This document shows, piece after piece, positions 11,716 to 24,787 of a stretch of 64,000 nucleotides of DNA. This DNA is from Calliopsis andreniformis (lineage: Eukaryota; Arthropoda; Insecta; Hymenoptera; Andrenidae): NCBI RefSeq assembly GCF_051401765.1, contig NW_027480463.1:3038001-3102000 (forward strand). Direction: 5' to 3'. The translations under genes were made by a program, and so were the position numbers. The number at the start of each line of letters is the position of its first letter. The stretch's first letter is position 1. The notes under the pieces are model-generated. The model did no database searches. It saw nothing but the letters and a program-made list of their open reading frames with translations, and was not told the origin of the DNA.

Positions 11716-12458
11716 AATCCTCAATCTTCAGCCCTCAGTACTCAACAATCAATTGTCAATCCTCAGACCTCCATAGAATATCCTCAATTCACAGTTTTCA
11801 ATACTCAATCCCCATTCTTCAATCTTCAAATCTCAATCCACAAACATCAATTCTCATCCCTCAACCCTCAACACTCAGTCCTCAATCTTCAATCCTCAAT
11901 CATCAATCCTCAATCTTCAATCCTCAATACTCAATCTTCAATCCTCAATCCTCAATTCTCAATCCTCAATGCTCAATCCACAATCGCCAATCCTCAATCC
12001 TCAATCCTCAATCCTCGGTCCTCAAACCACAATCCTGAATCCTCAATCCTGAATCCTCAACCTTCAGCTCTCAGCCCTCAACAATCAGTTGTCAATCCTC
12101 AATCCTCAAGGGAATATCACCAATTCACAGCTTTCAATACTCAATACTCTATCTGCAATCTTCAAATCTCTATCCACAAACATCAATTCTCATCACTCAA
12201 CCCTCAACACTCACTCTTCAATCCTCAATCCTCATTCTTCAATCCTCAAAACCCAATCCTCAATCCTCAATCCTCGGTCCTCAAACCACAATCCTGAATC
12301 CTCAATCCTGAATCCTCAACCTTCATCCCTCAGTCCTCAACAATCAGTTGTCAATCCTCAATCCTCAAGGGAATATTATCAATTCACAGCTTTCAATACT
12401 CAATTCTCAATCTGCAATCTTCAAATCTCTATCCACAAACATCAATTCTCATCACTCA
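11716..12458 (+). repeat. Paralogous block Q, copy 2
   Basis: This is the partner of 6,179-6,921 at a constant shift of 5,537 bp. It has Box I elements at 11,776, 12,112 and 12,371. The first has the CCATAGAATATCC form followed by TCAATCCCCATTCTTC, as at 6,239. Point differences exist (GAATATTATC at 12,371 against GAATATCATC at 6,834). Confidence 0.82.
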
Positions 12459-15400
12459 ATCCTCAATCCTCAATCCTCAATGTTCAATCCGCAATACCCA
12501 ATCCTCAATCTTCAATCCTCAACACCCAACCCTCAATCTTCAATGCTCAAACCTCAATCCTCAATTCTCAATCCTCAATCCTCAATCCTCAGACCTCAAA
12601 CATCAATACTCAACCCTCAGTCCTCGTCCTCAATCCACAACCCTCAATCCTCGATGCTCAATCTTCAATCATCAATATTCAATCTTCAATCCTCAATCCT
12701 CAATCCTCAATACTCACTCCTCAATGTTCAATCCTGAACAGCCAATCCTCAATCTTCAATCCTCAATCCTCAATCCTCAATCCTCAATTCTCAGTCCTCA
12801 ATCCTCAATCCTCAGTCCTCTCTCCTCAAACCTCAATCCTGAATCCTCAATCCTGAATCCTCAAGCTTCAGACCTCAGTCCTCAAAAATCAGTTGTCAAT
12901 CCTCAATCCTCAATAGAATATCATCAATTCACAGTTTTCAATACTCAATACTCAATCTGCAATCTTCAAATCTCTATCCACAAAAGTCAATTCTCATCAT
13001 TCAACCCTCAACACTCAGTCCCCAATCCTGAATATTCAATTGTCAATCCCCAATCCTCAATCCACAATCCTCAACCTTCGATCCTCAATACTCAATCTTC
13101 AATCCTCAATCCTCAATACTCAATCCTCAATTCTCAATCCTCGATCGTCAATCTTCAATCCTCAATACTCAATCTTCAATCCTCAATCCTCAATCCTCAA
13201 TCCTCAATCCTCATTCTTCAATCCTCAATACCCAATCCTCAACCTTCAACCCTCAATCCTCAATCCTCAATTCTCAATTCTCAATCCTCAGTCCTCAGTC
13301 CTCAAACCTCAATCCTCAACCCTCAGCCCTCATCATCAATCCTCAATCCTCAATCCTCAATTCTCAATCTTCAATCCTCAATACTCAATCTTCAATCCTC
13401 AATGCTCAGTCCTCAAATTTCAATTCTGAATCCTCAATCCGGAACCCTCAATCTTCAGCCCTCAGTCCTCAACAATCGGTTGTGAATCCTCAATCCTCAA
13501 TAGAATATACTCAATTCACAGTTTTCAATACTCAATACTCAATCTGCAATCTTCAAATCTCTATCCACAAACATCAATTCTCATCACTCAACCCTCAACA
13601 CTCAGTCCTCAATGGTCAACCCTCAATCCTCAACTCTCAATCTTCAATCCTCAATACTGAACCTTGAATCCTCAATCCTCAATCCTCAGTCCTCAATCAT
13701 CAATCCTCACTCTTAATCTTCAATCCTCAGTACTCAATCTTCAATCCTCAATCCTCAATCCTCACTCCTCAATCCTCAATCTTCAATCCTCAATACTCAA
13801 TCTTCAATCCTCAATCCTCAATCCTCAATCCTCAATCCTCAATCCTCAATTTTAATCTTCAATCCTCAGTACTCAATCTTCAATCCTCAATCCTCAATCC
13901 TCAATCCTCAATCCTCAATCTTCAATCCTCAATACTCAATCTTCAATCCTCAATCCTCAATCCTCAATCCTCAATCCTCAATCCTCAATCCTCAATCGTC
14001 AATCTTCTATCCTCAGTACTCAATCTTCAATCCTCAATCCGCTGTCCTCAATCCTCAATCCTCATTCGTCAATCCTCAATACCCAATCATCAATCTTCAA
14101 TCCTCAATCCTCAATCCTCAATTCTCAATCCTCAATCCTCAGTCCTCATACCTCAATCATAAATATTCAACCCTCAGTCCTCGTCCTCAATCCACAACCC
14201 TCAAGCTTCAGCCCTCAGTCCTCAACAATCAGTTGTCTATCCTCAATCCTCAATAAAATATCACCAATTTACAGTTTTCAATACTCAATACTCAATCTGC
14301 AATCTTCAAATCTCTATCCACAAACATCAATTCTCATCATTCAACCCTCAACACTCAGTCCCCAATCCTCAATATTCAATCCTCAATCCTCAATCCTCAA
14401 TCCACAATCCTCAACCTTCAATCCTCAATACTCAATCTTCAATCCTCAATCCTCAATACTCAATCCTCAATGCTCAATCCTCGATCGTCAATCTTCAATC
14501 CTCAATACTCAATCTTCAATCCTCAATCCTCAATCCCCAATCCTTAACACTCAGTACTCAATCTTCAATCCTCAATCCTCAATCGTCAATCCTCAATCCT
14601 CAATCTTCAATCCTCAATAGTCGATCTTCAATCCTCAATACTCAATATTCAATCCTCAATCCTCAATCCTCAATCCTCAATCATCATTCTTCAATCCTCA
14701 ATACCCTATCCTCAATCTTCAATCCTCAATCCTCAATCCTCAATCCTCAATCCTCAATCTTCAATCCTCAATACACAATCTTCAATCCTCAATCCTCAAA
14801 CCTCAATCCTCAATCCTCAATCCTCAATCCTCAATCGTCAATCTTCAATCCTCAATACTCAATCTTCAATCCTCAATCCTCAGTCCTCAAACCTCAATTC
14901 TGAATTCTCAATCCTGAATCCTCAATCTTCAGCCCTCAGTCCTCAACATTCAGTTCTCAATCCTCAATCCTCAATAGAATATCCTCAATTCACAGTTTTC
15001 AATACTCAATACTCAATCTGCAATCTTCAAATCTCTATCCAGAAACATAAATTCTTATCACTCAACCCTCAACACTCAGTACTCAATGTTCAATCCTCAT
15101 CCTCAATTCTGAATCTTCAATCCTCAATACTGAATCGTCAATTCGCAATCCTCAATCCTCAATCCTCAATCCTCAATCTTCAATACTCAATACACAATCT
15201 TGAATCCTCAATCCTCAATCCTCAATCCTCAATCCTCAATCCTCAATCCTGAATCCTCAATCTTCAGCCCTCAGTCCTCAACATTCAGTTGTCAATCCTC
15301 AATCCTCAATAGAATATCCTCAATTCACAGTTTTCAATACTCAATACTCAATCTGCAATCTTCAAATCTCTATCCAGAAACATAAATTCTCATCACTCAA

Positions 15401-18400
15401 CCCTCAACACTCAGTACTCAATGTTCAATCCTCATCCTCAATTCTGAATCTTCAATCCTCAATCCTCAATCCTCATTCCTCAATCTTCAATCCTCAATAC
15501 ACAATCTTCAATCCTCAATCCTCAATCCTCAATCCTCAATCCTCAATCCTCAATCCTCAATCGTCAATCTTAAATCCACAATCCTCAATTCGCAATCCTC
15601 AATCCTCAATCCTCAGGCCTCAAGTATCAATACTCAATCCTCAGTCCTCGTCCTCAATCCACGACCTTCAATCCTCAATCCTCAATCTTCATTCATCAAT
15701 ATTCAACCGTCAACCCTCAATCCTCAGTCCTCAACCCTCAATCCTCAATCCTCAATGTTCAATCCTCAATACCCGATCCTCAGTCTTCAATCCTCAATCC
15801 TCAATCCTCAATCCACAATCCTCAATCCTCAGACCTCAAACATAAATATTCAACCCTCAGTCCTCGTCCTCAATCCACAACCCTCAATCCTCAATCCTCA
15901 ATCCTCAATCCTCAATCTTCAATCCTCAATCCTCAATACTCAATCCTCAATCCTCAATCCTCAATCCTCAATCTTCAATCCTCAATACTCAATCCTCAAT
16001 CCTCAATCTTAATCTTCAATCCTCAGTACTCAGTCTTCAATCCTCAATCCTCAATCCTCAATCCTCAATCCTCAATCTTCAATCCTCAATACTCAATCTT
16101 CAATCCTCAATCCTCAATCCTCAATCCTCAATCCTCAATCCTCAATCCTCAATCGTCAATCTTCAATCCTCAATACTCAATCTTCAATCCTCAATCCTCT
16201 GTCCTCAATCCTCAATCCTCATTCTTCAATCCTCAATACCCAATCCTCAATCTTAAATCCTCAATACTCAATTCGCAATCCTCAATCCTCAATCCTCAGG
16301 CCTCAAGTATCAATACTCAACCCTCAGTCCTCGTCCTCAATCCACGACCTTCAATCCTCAATCCTCAATCTTCATTCATCATTATTCAACCTTCAATCCT
16401 CAATCCTCAATCCTCAATCCTCTATCCTCAATCCTCAATGGTCAATCCTCAATACCCGATCCTCAGTCTTCAATCCTCAACCCTCAATCCTCAATCCTCA
16501 ATCGTCAATCCTCAATCCTCAATCCTCAGTCGTCAAACCTCAATCCTGAATCCTCAATCCTGAATCCTCAAACTTCAGCCCTCAGTCCTCAACAATCAGT
16601 GGTCAATCCTCAATCCTCAATAGAATATCATGAATTCACAGTTTTCAATACTCAATACTCAACCTGCAATCTTCAAATCTCTATCCACAAACATCAATTC
16701 TCATCACTCAACCCTCAACACTCAGTCCCCAATCCTCAATATTCAAGCCTCAATCCTCAATCCTCAATCCACAATCCTCAACCTTCAATCCTCAATACTC
16801 AATCTTCAATCCTCAATCCTCAATCCTCAATCCTCAGTTCGCAATCGTCAATAGTCAATCTTCAATCCTCAATACTCAATATTCAATCCTCAATCCTCAA
16901 TCCTCAATCCTCAATCCTCATTCTTCGATCCTCAATACCCAATCCTCAATCTTCAATCCTCAATCCTAAATCCTCAATTCTCGATCCTCAATCCTCTGTC
17001 CTTAGTCCTCAAACCTCAATCCTCAACCCTCAGCCCTCATCCTCAATCCTCAATCCTCAATCCTCAATTCTCAATCCTCAATCCTCAGTTCGCAATCCTC
17101 AATAGTCAATCTTCAATCCTCAATACTCAATATTCAATCCTCAATCCTCAATCCTCAATCCTCAATCCTCATTCTTCGATCCTCAATACCCAATCCTCAA
17201 TCTTCGATCCTCAATACCCAATCCTCAATCTTCAATCCTCAATCCTCAATCCTCAATTCTCAATCCTCAATCCTCTGTCCTTAGTCCTCAAACCTCAATC
17301 CTCAACCCTCAGCCCTCATCCTCAATACTCAATCCTCAATCCTCAATTCTCAATCTTCAATCCTCAATACTCAACCTTCAATCCTCAATGCTCAGTCCTC
17401 AAATATCAATTCTGAATCCTCAATCCGGAACCCTCAATCTTCAGCCCTCAGTCCTCAACAATCAGTTGTCAATCCTCAATCCTCAATAGAATATACTCAA
17501 TTCACAGTTTTCAATACTCAATACTCAATCTGCAATCTTCAAATCTCTATCCACAAACATCAATCCTCATCATTCAACCCTCAACACTCAGTCACCAATC
17601 CTCAATATTCAATCCTCAATCCTCAAACCTCAATCCACAATCCTCAACCTTCAACCCTCAATACTCAATCTTCAATCCTGAATCCTCAATACTCATTCCT
17701 CAATGCTCAATCCACGATCGTCAATCTTGAATCCTCAATACTCAATCTTCAATCCTCCATCCTCAATCCTTAATCCTCAATCCTCATTCTTCAATCCTCA
17801 ATACCCAATCCTCAATCTTCAAGCCCGAATCCTCAATCCTCAATTCTCAATCCTCAATCCTCAATTCTCAACCTTCAATCCTCAATACTGAACCTTCAAT
17901 CCTCAATCCTCCATTCTCAGTCCTCAATCCTCAATCCTCAATCTTAATCTTCAATCCTCAGTACTCAATCTTCAATCCTCAATCCTCAATCTTCAATCCT
18001 CAATCCTCAATCCTCAATCCTCAATCCTCAATCCTCAATCCTCAGACCTCAGGCATCAACACTCAACCCTCAGTCCTCGTTCTCAGTCCACAACCCTCAA
18101 TCCTCAATCCTCAATCTTCATTCATCAATATTCAACCTTCAATCCTCAATCCTCAATCCTGAATCATCAATCCTCAATCCTCAATGTTCAATCCTCAACA
18201 GCCAATCCTCAATGTTCAATCCTCAGTCCTCAATCCTCAATTCTCAATCCTCAATCCTCATTCCTCAGTCCTCTCTCCTCAAACCTCAATCCTGAATCCT
18301 CAATCCTGAATTCTCAAGCTTCAGCCCTCACTCCTCAACAATCAGTTGTCAATCCTCAATCCTCAATAGAATATCCTCAATTCACAGTTTTCAATACTCA

Positions 18401-21400
18401 ATACTCAATCCGCAATCTTCAAATCTCTATCCAGAAACATAAATTCTCATCACTCAACCCTCAACACTCAGTATTCAATGTTCAATCCTCATCCTCAATT
18501 CTGAATCTTCAATCCTCAATACTGAATCTTCAATTCGCAATCCTCAATCCCCAATCCTGAATCCACAATGCTCAATCCTCAATGCTCAATCCTCGATCGT
18601 CAATCTTCAATCCTCAATACTCAATCTTCTATCCTCAATCCTCAATCCTCAATCCTCAATCCTCATTCTTCAACCCTCAATACCCAATCCTCAATCTTCA
18701 ACCCTCAATCCTCAATCCTCAATTCTCAAACCTCAATCCTCAGACCTCAGTCCTCAAACCCCAATCCTCAACCCTCAGCCCTCATCCTGAATCCTCAATC
18801 CTCAATCCTCAATTCTCAATCCTCAATCCTCTGTCCTTAGCCCTCAAACATTAATCCTCAACCCTCAGCCCTCATCCTCAATCCTCAATCCTCAATCCTC
18901 AATCCTCAAAGTTCAATCCTCAACAGCCAATCGTCAATCTTCAATCCTCAATCCTCAATCCTCAATTCTCAATCCTCAATCCTCAATCCTCAGTCCTCTC
19001 TCCTCAAACCTCAATCCTGAATCCTCAATCCTGAATCCTCAAGCTTCAGCCCTGAGTCCTCAACAATCAGTTGTCAATCCTCAATCCTCAATAGAATATC
19101 ATCAATTTACAGTTTTCAATACTCAATACTCAATCTGCAATCTTCAAACCTCTATCCACAAACATCAATTCTCATCATTCAACCCTCAACACTCAGTCCT
19201 CAATGTTCAATCCTCAATCCTCAATTCTCAATCTTCAATCCTCAATACTGAACCTTCAATCCTCAATCCTCAATTCTCAGTCCTCAATCCTCAATCCTCA
19301 ATCTTAATCTTCAATGCTCAGTACTCAATCCTCAATCCTCAATCCTCAATCCTCAATCCTCAATCCTCAATCTTCAATCCTCAATAGTCGATCTTCAATC
19401 CTCAATCCTCAATCCTCAATCCTCAATCCTCAATCCTCAATCCTCAATCCTCTATCCTCAATCTTAATCTTCAATCCTCAATCCTCAATCCTCAATCCTC
19501 AACCTTCAATACTCGATACTCAATCTTCAATCCTCAATCCTCAATCCTCAATTCTCAATCCCCAATCCTCAATCCTCAATCGTCAATCTTCAATCCTCAA
19601 TACTCAATCTTCAATCCTCAATCCTCTGTCCTCAATCCTCAATCCTCATTCTTCAAGCCTCAATACCGAATCCTCAATCTTAAATCCTCAATCCACAATT
19701 CGCAATCCTCAATCCTCAATCCTCAGGCCTCAAGTATCAATACTCAACCCTCAGTCCTCGTCCTCAATCCCCGACCTACAATCCTCAATCCTCAATCTTC
19801 ATTCATCAATATTCAACCTTCAATCCTCAATCCTCAATACTCAATCCTCAATCCTCAATCCTCAATGTTCAATCCTCAATACCCGATCCTCAGGCTTCAA
19901 TCCTCAACCCTCGATCCTCAATCCTCAGTCCTCAACCCTCAATCCTCAGTCTTCAAACCTCAATCCTGAATCCACAATCCTGAATCCTCAATCTTCAGCA
20001 CTCAGTCCTCAACAATCAGTGGTCCATCCTCAATCCTCAATAGAATATAATGATTTCACAGTTTTCAAGTCTCAGTACTCAACATGCAATCTTTAAATCT
20101 CTATCCTCAAACAGCAATTCTCATCACTCAACCCTCAACACTCAGTCCACAATCCTCAATATTCAAGCCTCAATCCTCAATCCTCAATCCTCAATCCTCA
20201 ACCTTCAATCCTCAATACTGAATCTTCTATCCTCAATCCCCAACCCTCAATCCTCAATTCGCAATCCTCAATAGTCGATCTTTAATCCTCAATACTCAAT
20301 ATTCAATCCTCAATCCTCAATCCTCAATCCTCAATCCTCAAATCTCAATCCTCAATCCTCAATCCTCAGACCTCAAACATAAATATTCAACCCTCAGTCC
20401 TCGTCCTCAATCCACAACCCTCAATCCTCAATCCTCAATCCTCAATCCTCAATCTTCAATCCTCAATCCTCAATCCTCAATCCTCAATCCTCAATCCTCA
20501 ATCCTCAATGTTCAATCCTCAACAGACAATCCTCAATCTTCAATCCTCAATCCTCAATCCTCAATTCTCAATCCTCAATCCTCAATCCTCAGTCCTCTCT
20601 CCTCAAACCTCAATCCTGAATCCTCAATCCTGAATCCTCAAGCTTCAGCCCTCAGTCCTCAACAATCAGTTGTCAATCCTCAATCCTCAATAGAATATCA
20701 TCAATTCACAGTTTTCAATACTCAATACTCAATCTGCAATCTTCAAATCTCTATCCACAAACGTCAATTCTCATCATTCAACCCTCAACACTCAGTCCCC
20801 AATCCTGAATATTCAATTGTCAATCCTCAATCCTCAATCCACAATCCTCAACCTTCAATCCTCAATACTCAATCTTCGATCCTCAATCCTTAATACTCAA
20901 TCCTCAATTCTCAATCCTCGATTGTCAATCTTCAATCCTCAATACTCAATCTACAATCCTCAATCCCCAATCCTCAATCCTCAATCCTCATTCTTCAATC
21001 CTCAATACCCAATCCTCAACCTTCAACCCTCAATCCTCAATCCTCAATTCTCAATCCTCAATCCTCAGTCCTCAGTCCTCAAACCTCAATCCTCAACCCT
21101 CAGCCCTCATCCTCAATCCTCAATCCTCAATCATCAATTCTCAATCTTCAATCCTCAATACTCAATCTTCAATACTCAATGCTCAGTCCTCAAATTTCAA
21201 TTCTGAATCCTCAATCCGGAACCCTCAATCTTCAGCCCTCAGTCTTCAACAATAGGTTGTTAATCCTCAATCCTCAATAGAATATACTCAATTCACAGCT
21301 CTCAATACTCAATACTCAGACTGCAATCTTCAAATCTCTATCCACAAACATCAATTATCATCACTCAACCCTCAACACTCAGTCCTCAATGTTCAACCCT

Positions 21401-22370
21401 CAATCCACAATTCTCAATCGTCAATCCTCAATACTGAACCTTGAATCCTCAATCCTCAATCCTCAGTCCTCAATCCTCAATCCTCACTCTTAATCTTCAA
21501 TCCTCAGTACTCAATCTTCAATCCTCAATCCTCAATCCTCAATCCTCAATCCTCAATCCTCAATCTTCAATCCTCAATACTCAATCTTCAATCCACAATA
21601 CTTAATCCTCAATCCTCAATCCTCAATACTCAATCTTCAATCCTCAATCCTCAATCCTCAATCCTCAATCCTCAATCTTCAATCCTCAATACTCAATCTT
21701 CAATCCTCTATCCTCAATCCTCAATCCTCAATCCTCAATCCTCAATCCTCAATCGTCAATCTTCAATCCTCAATACTCAATCTTCAATCCTCAATCCGCT
21801 GTCATCAATACACAATCCTCATTCGTCAATCCTCAATACCCAATTCTCAATCTTCAATCCTCAATCCTCAATTCTCAATTCTCAATCCTCAATCCTCAGA
21901 CCTCAGACATCAATATTCAACACTCAGTCCTCGTCCTCAATCCACAACCCTCAATCCTCAACCCTCAATCTTTCATCATCAATATTCAATCTTCAATCCT
22001 CAATCCTCGATCCTCAATCCTCAATCCTCAATCCTCAATCTTCACTCCTCAAACCTCAATCCTCAATCCTCAATGTTCAAACCTCAATACCCAATCCTCA
22101 GTCTTCAATCCTCAATCCTCCGTCCTCAATCCTCAATCCTCAATCCTCAATCCTCAGACCTCAAACCTCAATCCTGAATCCTCAATCCTGAATCCTCAAT
22201 CTTCAGCCCTCAGTCCTCAACAATCAGTGGTCCATCCTCAATCCTCAATAGAATATCATGATTTCACAGTTTTCAATACTCAATACTCAACCAGCAATCT
22301 TTAAATCTCTATCCACAAACATCAATCCTCGTCACTCAACCCTCAACACTCAGTCCCCAATCCTCAATAT
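12459..22370 (+). repeat. Second mosaic domain of the array
   Basis: About 10 kb of heptamer array contains Box I elements at 12,916, 13,503, 14,256, 14,977, 15,312, 16,623, 17,489, 18,369, 19,094, 20,043, 20,693, 21,280 and 22,251, typically 0.3-1.3 kb apart. Subtypes differ from the left domain: CAATAGAATATACTCAATTC, CAATAGAATATCATCAATT, and a form with CCAGAAACATAAATTC (14,977, 15,312, 18,369). The copy at 14,256 has lost the G (AAAATAT). Two segments are templates for later duplications: about 18,950-19,903 reappears at shift 8,592, and about 21,740-22,370 reappears at shift 12,921. No gene is visible. Confidence 0.82.
13464..13620 (+). repeat. Box I, subtypes with GAATATACTC or GAATATCATC
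   Basis: The GAATATACTC form is at 13,503, 17,489, 21,280, 22,838, 24,909, 28,963, 31,034, 35,759, 40,926, 49,231, 54,398, 61,446, 62,033 and 63,458. GAATATCATC and relatives are at 12,916, 14,256 (AAAATATCAC), 16,623, 19,094, 20,043, 20,693, 22,251, 27,686, 33,811, 35,172, 47,283, 48,644, 60,755 and 62,996. The CAGAAACATAAATT form with GAATATCC is at 14,977, 15,312, 18,369, 45,937, 46,627, 59,409 and 60,099. Plain GAATATCCTC with TCACAGTTTTC is at 43,885 and 57,357. The subtypes are a natural marker set for the history of the array. Confidence 0.85.
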
Positions 22371-22716
22371 TCAATCCTCAATCCTCAATCCTCAATCCAC
22401 AATCCTCAACCTCCAATCCTTAATACTCAATCTTTAATCCTCAATCCCCAACCCTCAATCCTCAATTCGCAATCCTCAATAGTCGATCTTCAATCCTCAA
22501 TACTCAGTATTCAATCCACAATCCTCAATCCTCAATCCTCAATCATCATTCTTCAATCCTCAATACCCAATCCTCAACCTTCAACCCTCAATCCTCAATC
22601 CTCAATTCTCAATCCTCAATCCTCAGTCCTCAGTCCTCAAACCTCAATCCTCAACCCACAGCCCTCATCCTCAATCCTCAATCCTCAATCCTCAATTCTC
22701 AATCTTCAATCCTCAA

Positions 22717-24787
22717 TACTCAATCTTCAATCCTCAATGCTCAGTCCTCAAATTCCAATTCTGAATCCTCAATCCGGAACCCTCAATCTTCAGCCCTCAG
22801 TCTTCAACAATCGGTTGTCAATCCTCAATCCTCAATAGAATATACTCAATTCACAGTTTTCAATACTCAATACTCAATCTGCAATCTTCAAATCTCTATC
22901 CACAAACATCAATTCTCATCACTCAACCCTCAACACTCAGTCCTCAATGTTCAACCCTCAATCCTCAATTCTCAATCTTCAATCCTCAATACTGAACCTT
23001 GAATCCTCAATCCTCAATCCTCAGTCCTCAATCCTCAATCCTCACTCTTAATCTTCAGTCCTCAGTACTCAATCTTCAATCCTCAATCCTCAATCCTCAA
23101 TCCTCAATCCTCAATCTTCAATCCTCAATACACAATCTTCAATCCTCAATCCTCAATCCTCAATCCTCAATCCTCAATCCTCAATCTTAATCTTCAATCC
23201 TCAGTACTCAATCTTCAATCCTCAATCCTCAATCTTCAATCCTCAATTCTCAATCTTCAATCTTCAATCCTCAATACTCAATCTTCAATCCTCTATCCGC
23301 TGTCCTCAATCCTCAATCCTCATTCGTCATTCCTCAATACCCAATCCTCAATCTTCAATCCTCAATCCTCAATTCTCAATCTTCAATCCTCAATACTGAA
23401 CCTTCAATCCTCAATCCTCCATCCTCAGTCCTCAATCCTCAATCCTGAATATTAATCTTCAATCCTTAGTACTCAATCTTAATCTTCAATCCTCATTACT
23501 CAATCTTCAATCCTCAATCCTCAATCCTCAATCCTCAATCCTCAATCTTCAATCCTCAATACTCAATCTTCAATCCTCAATCCTCAATCCTCAATCCTCA
23601 ATCCTCAATCCTCAATCCTCAATCGTCAATCTTCAATCCTCAATACTCAATCTTCAATCCTCAATCCGCTGTCCTCAATCCTCAATCCTCATTCATCAAT
23701 CCTCAATACCCAATCCTCAATCTTCAATCCTCAATCCTCAATTCTCAATTCTCAATCCTCAATCCACAGACCTCAGACATCAATATTCAACACTCAGTCC
23801 TCGTCCTCAATCCACAACTCTCAATCCTCAACCCTCAATCTTTAATCATCAATATTCAATCTTCAATCCTCAATCCTCGATCCTCGATCCTCAATCCTCA
23901 ATCCTCAATCTTCACTCCTCAAACCTCAATCCTCAATCCTCAATGTTCAAACCTCAATACCCAATCCTCAGTCTTCAATCCTCAATCCTCCGTCCTCAAT
24001 TCTCAATCCTCAATCCACAATCCTCAATCCTCAATCGTCAATCTTCAATCCTCAATACTCAATCTTCAATCCTCAATCCTCAATACTCAATACTCAATCC
24101 TCATTCTACAATCCTCAATACCCAGTCCTCAATCTTCAATCCTCAATCTTCAATCATCAATATTCAATCTTCAATCCTCAATCCTCAATCCTCAATACTC
24201 AATCCTCAATCCTCAATGTTCTATCCTCAATACGCAATCCTCAATCTTCAATCATCAATCCTCAATCCTCAATCCTCATTCCTCAATCCTCAATCTTAAT
24301 CTTCAATCCTCAACACTCAATCTTCAATCCTCATTCTTCAATCCTCAATACCCAATCCTCAATCTTCAATCCTCAATCCTCAATCCTCAGTTCGCAATCC
24401 TCAATCCTCAACCCTCAGACCTCAGGCATCAACACTCAACCCTCAGTCCTCGTTCTCAATCCACAACCCTCAATCCTCGATCCTCAATCTTCAATCATCA
24501 ATATTCAACCTTCAATCCTCAATCCTCAATCCTCAATACTCAATCCTCAATCCTCAATGTTCTATCCTCAATACGCAATCCTCAATCTTCAATCCTCAAA
24601 CCTCAATCCTCAATCCTCAATCCTCAACCCTCAATCTTAATCTTCAATCCTCAGTACTCAATCTTCAATCCTCAATCCTCAATACTCAATCCTCAATCCT
24701 CATTATTCAATCCTCAATACCCAATCCTCAATCTTCAATCCTCAATCCTCAATCCTCAATCCTCAATCCTCAATCTTCAATCCTCAA
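22717..24787 (+). repeat. 2,071-bp module A, copy 1
   Basis: The module recurs at shift 2,071 as a direct tandem neighbour. It starts just upstream of a Box I of the GAATATACTC type (22,838) and contains tracts CAATCCGCTGTCC, GTTCTATCCTCAATACGC and GTTCAAACCTCAATACCC. I count eight 6-bp units in it (six TAATCT near 23,047, 23,187, 23,451, 23,489, 24,296 and 24,629; TCGTCC near 23,803; TCGTTC near 24,449). This gives 297 x 7 - 8 = 2,071, exactly the observed period. The edges are uncertain by a few tens of bases. Confidence 0.88.

Noticed and set aside
18582..18610. CGATCG palindromes (as in CCTCGATCGTCAATC) as binding or cleavage sites
   Set aside because: They arise from two adjacent common point variants (TCGATCG) and occur sporadically without fixed spacing.
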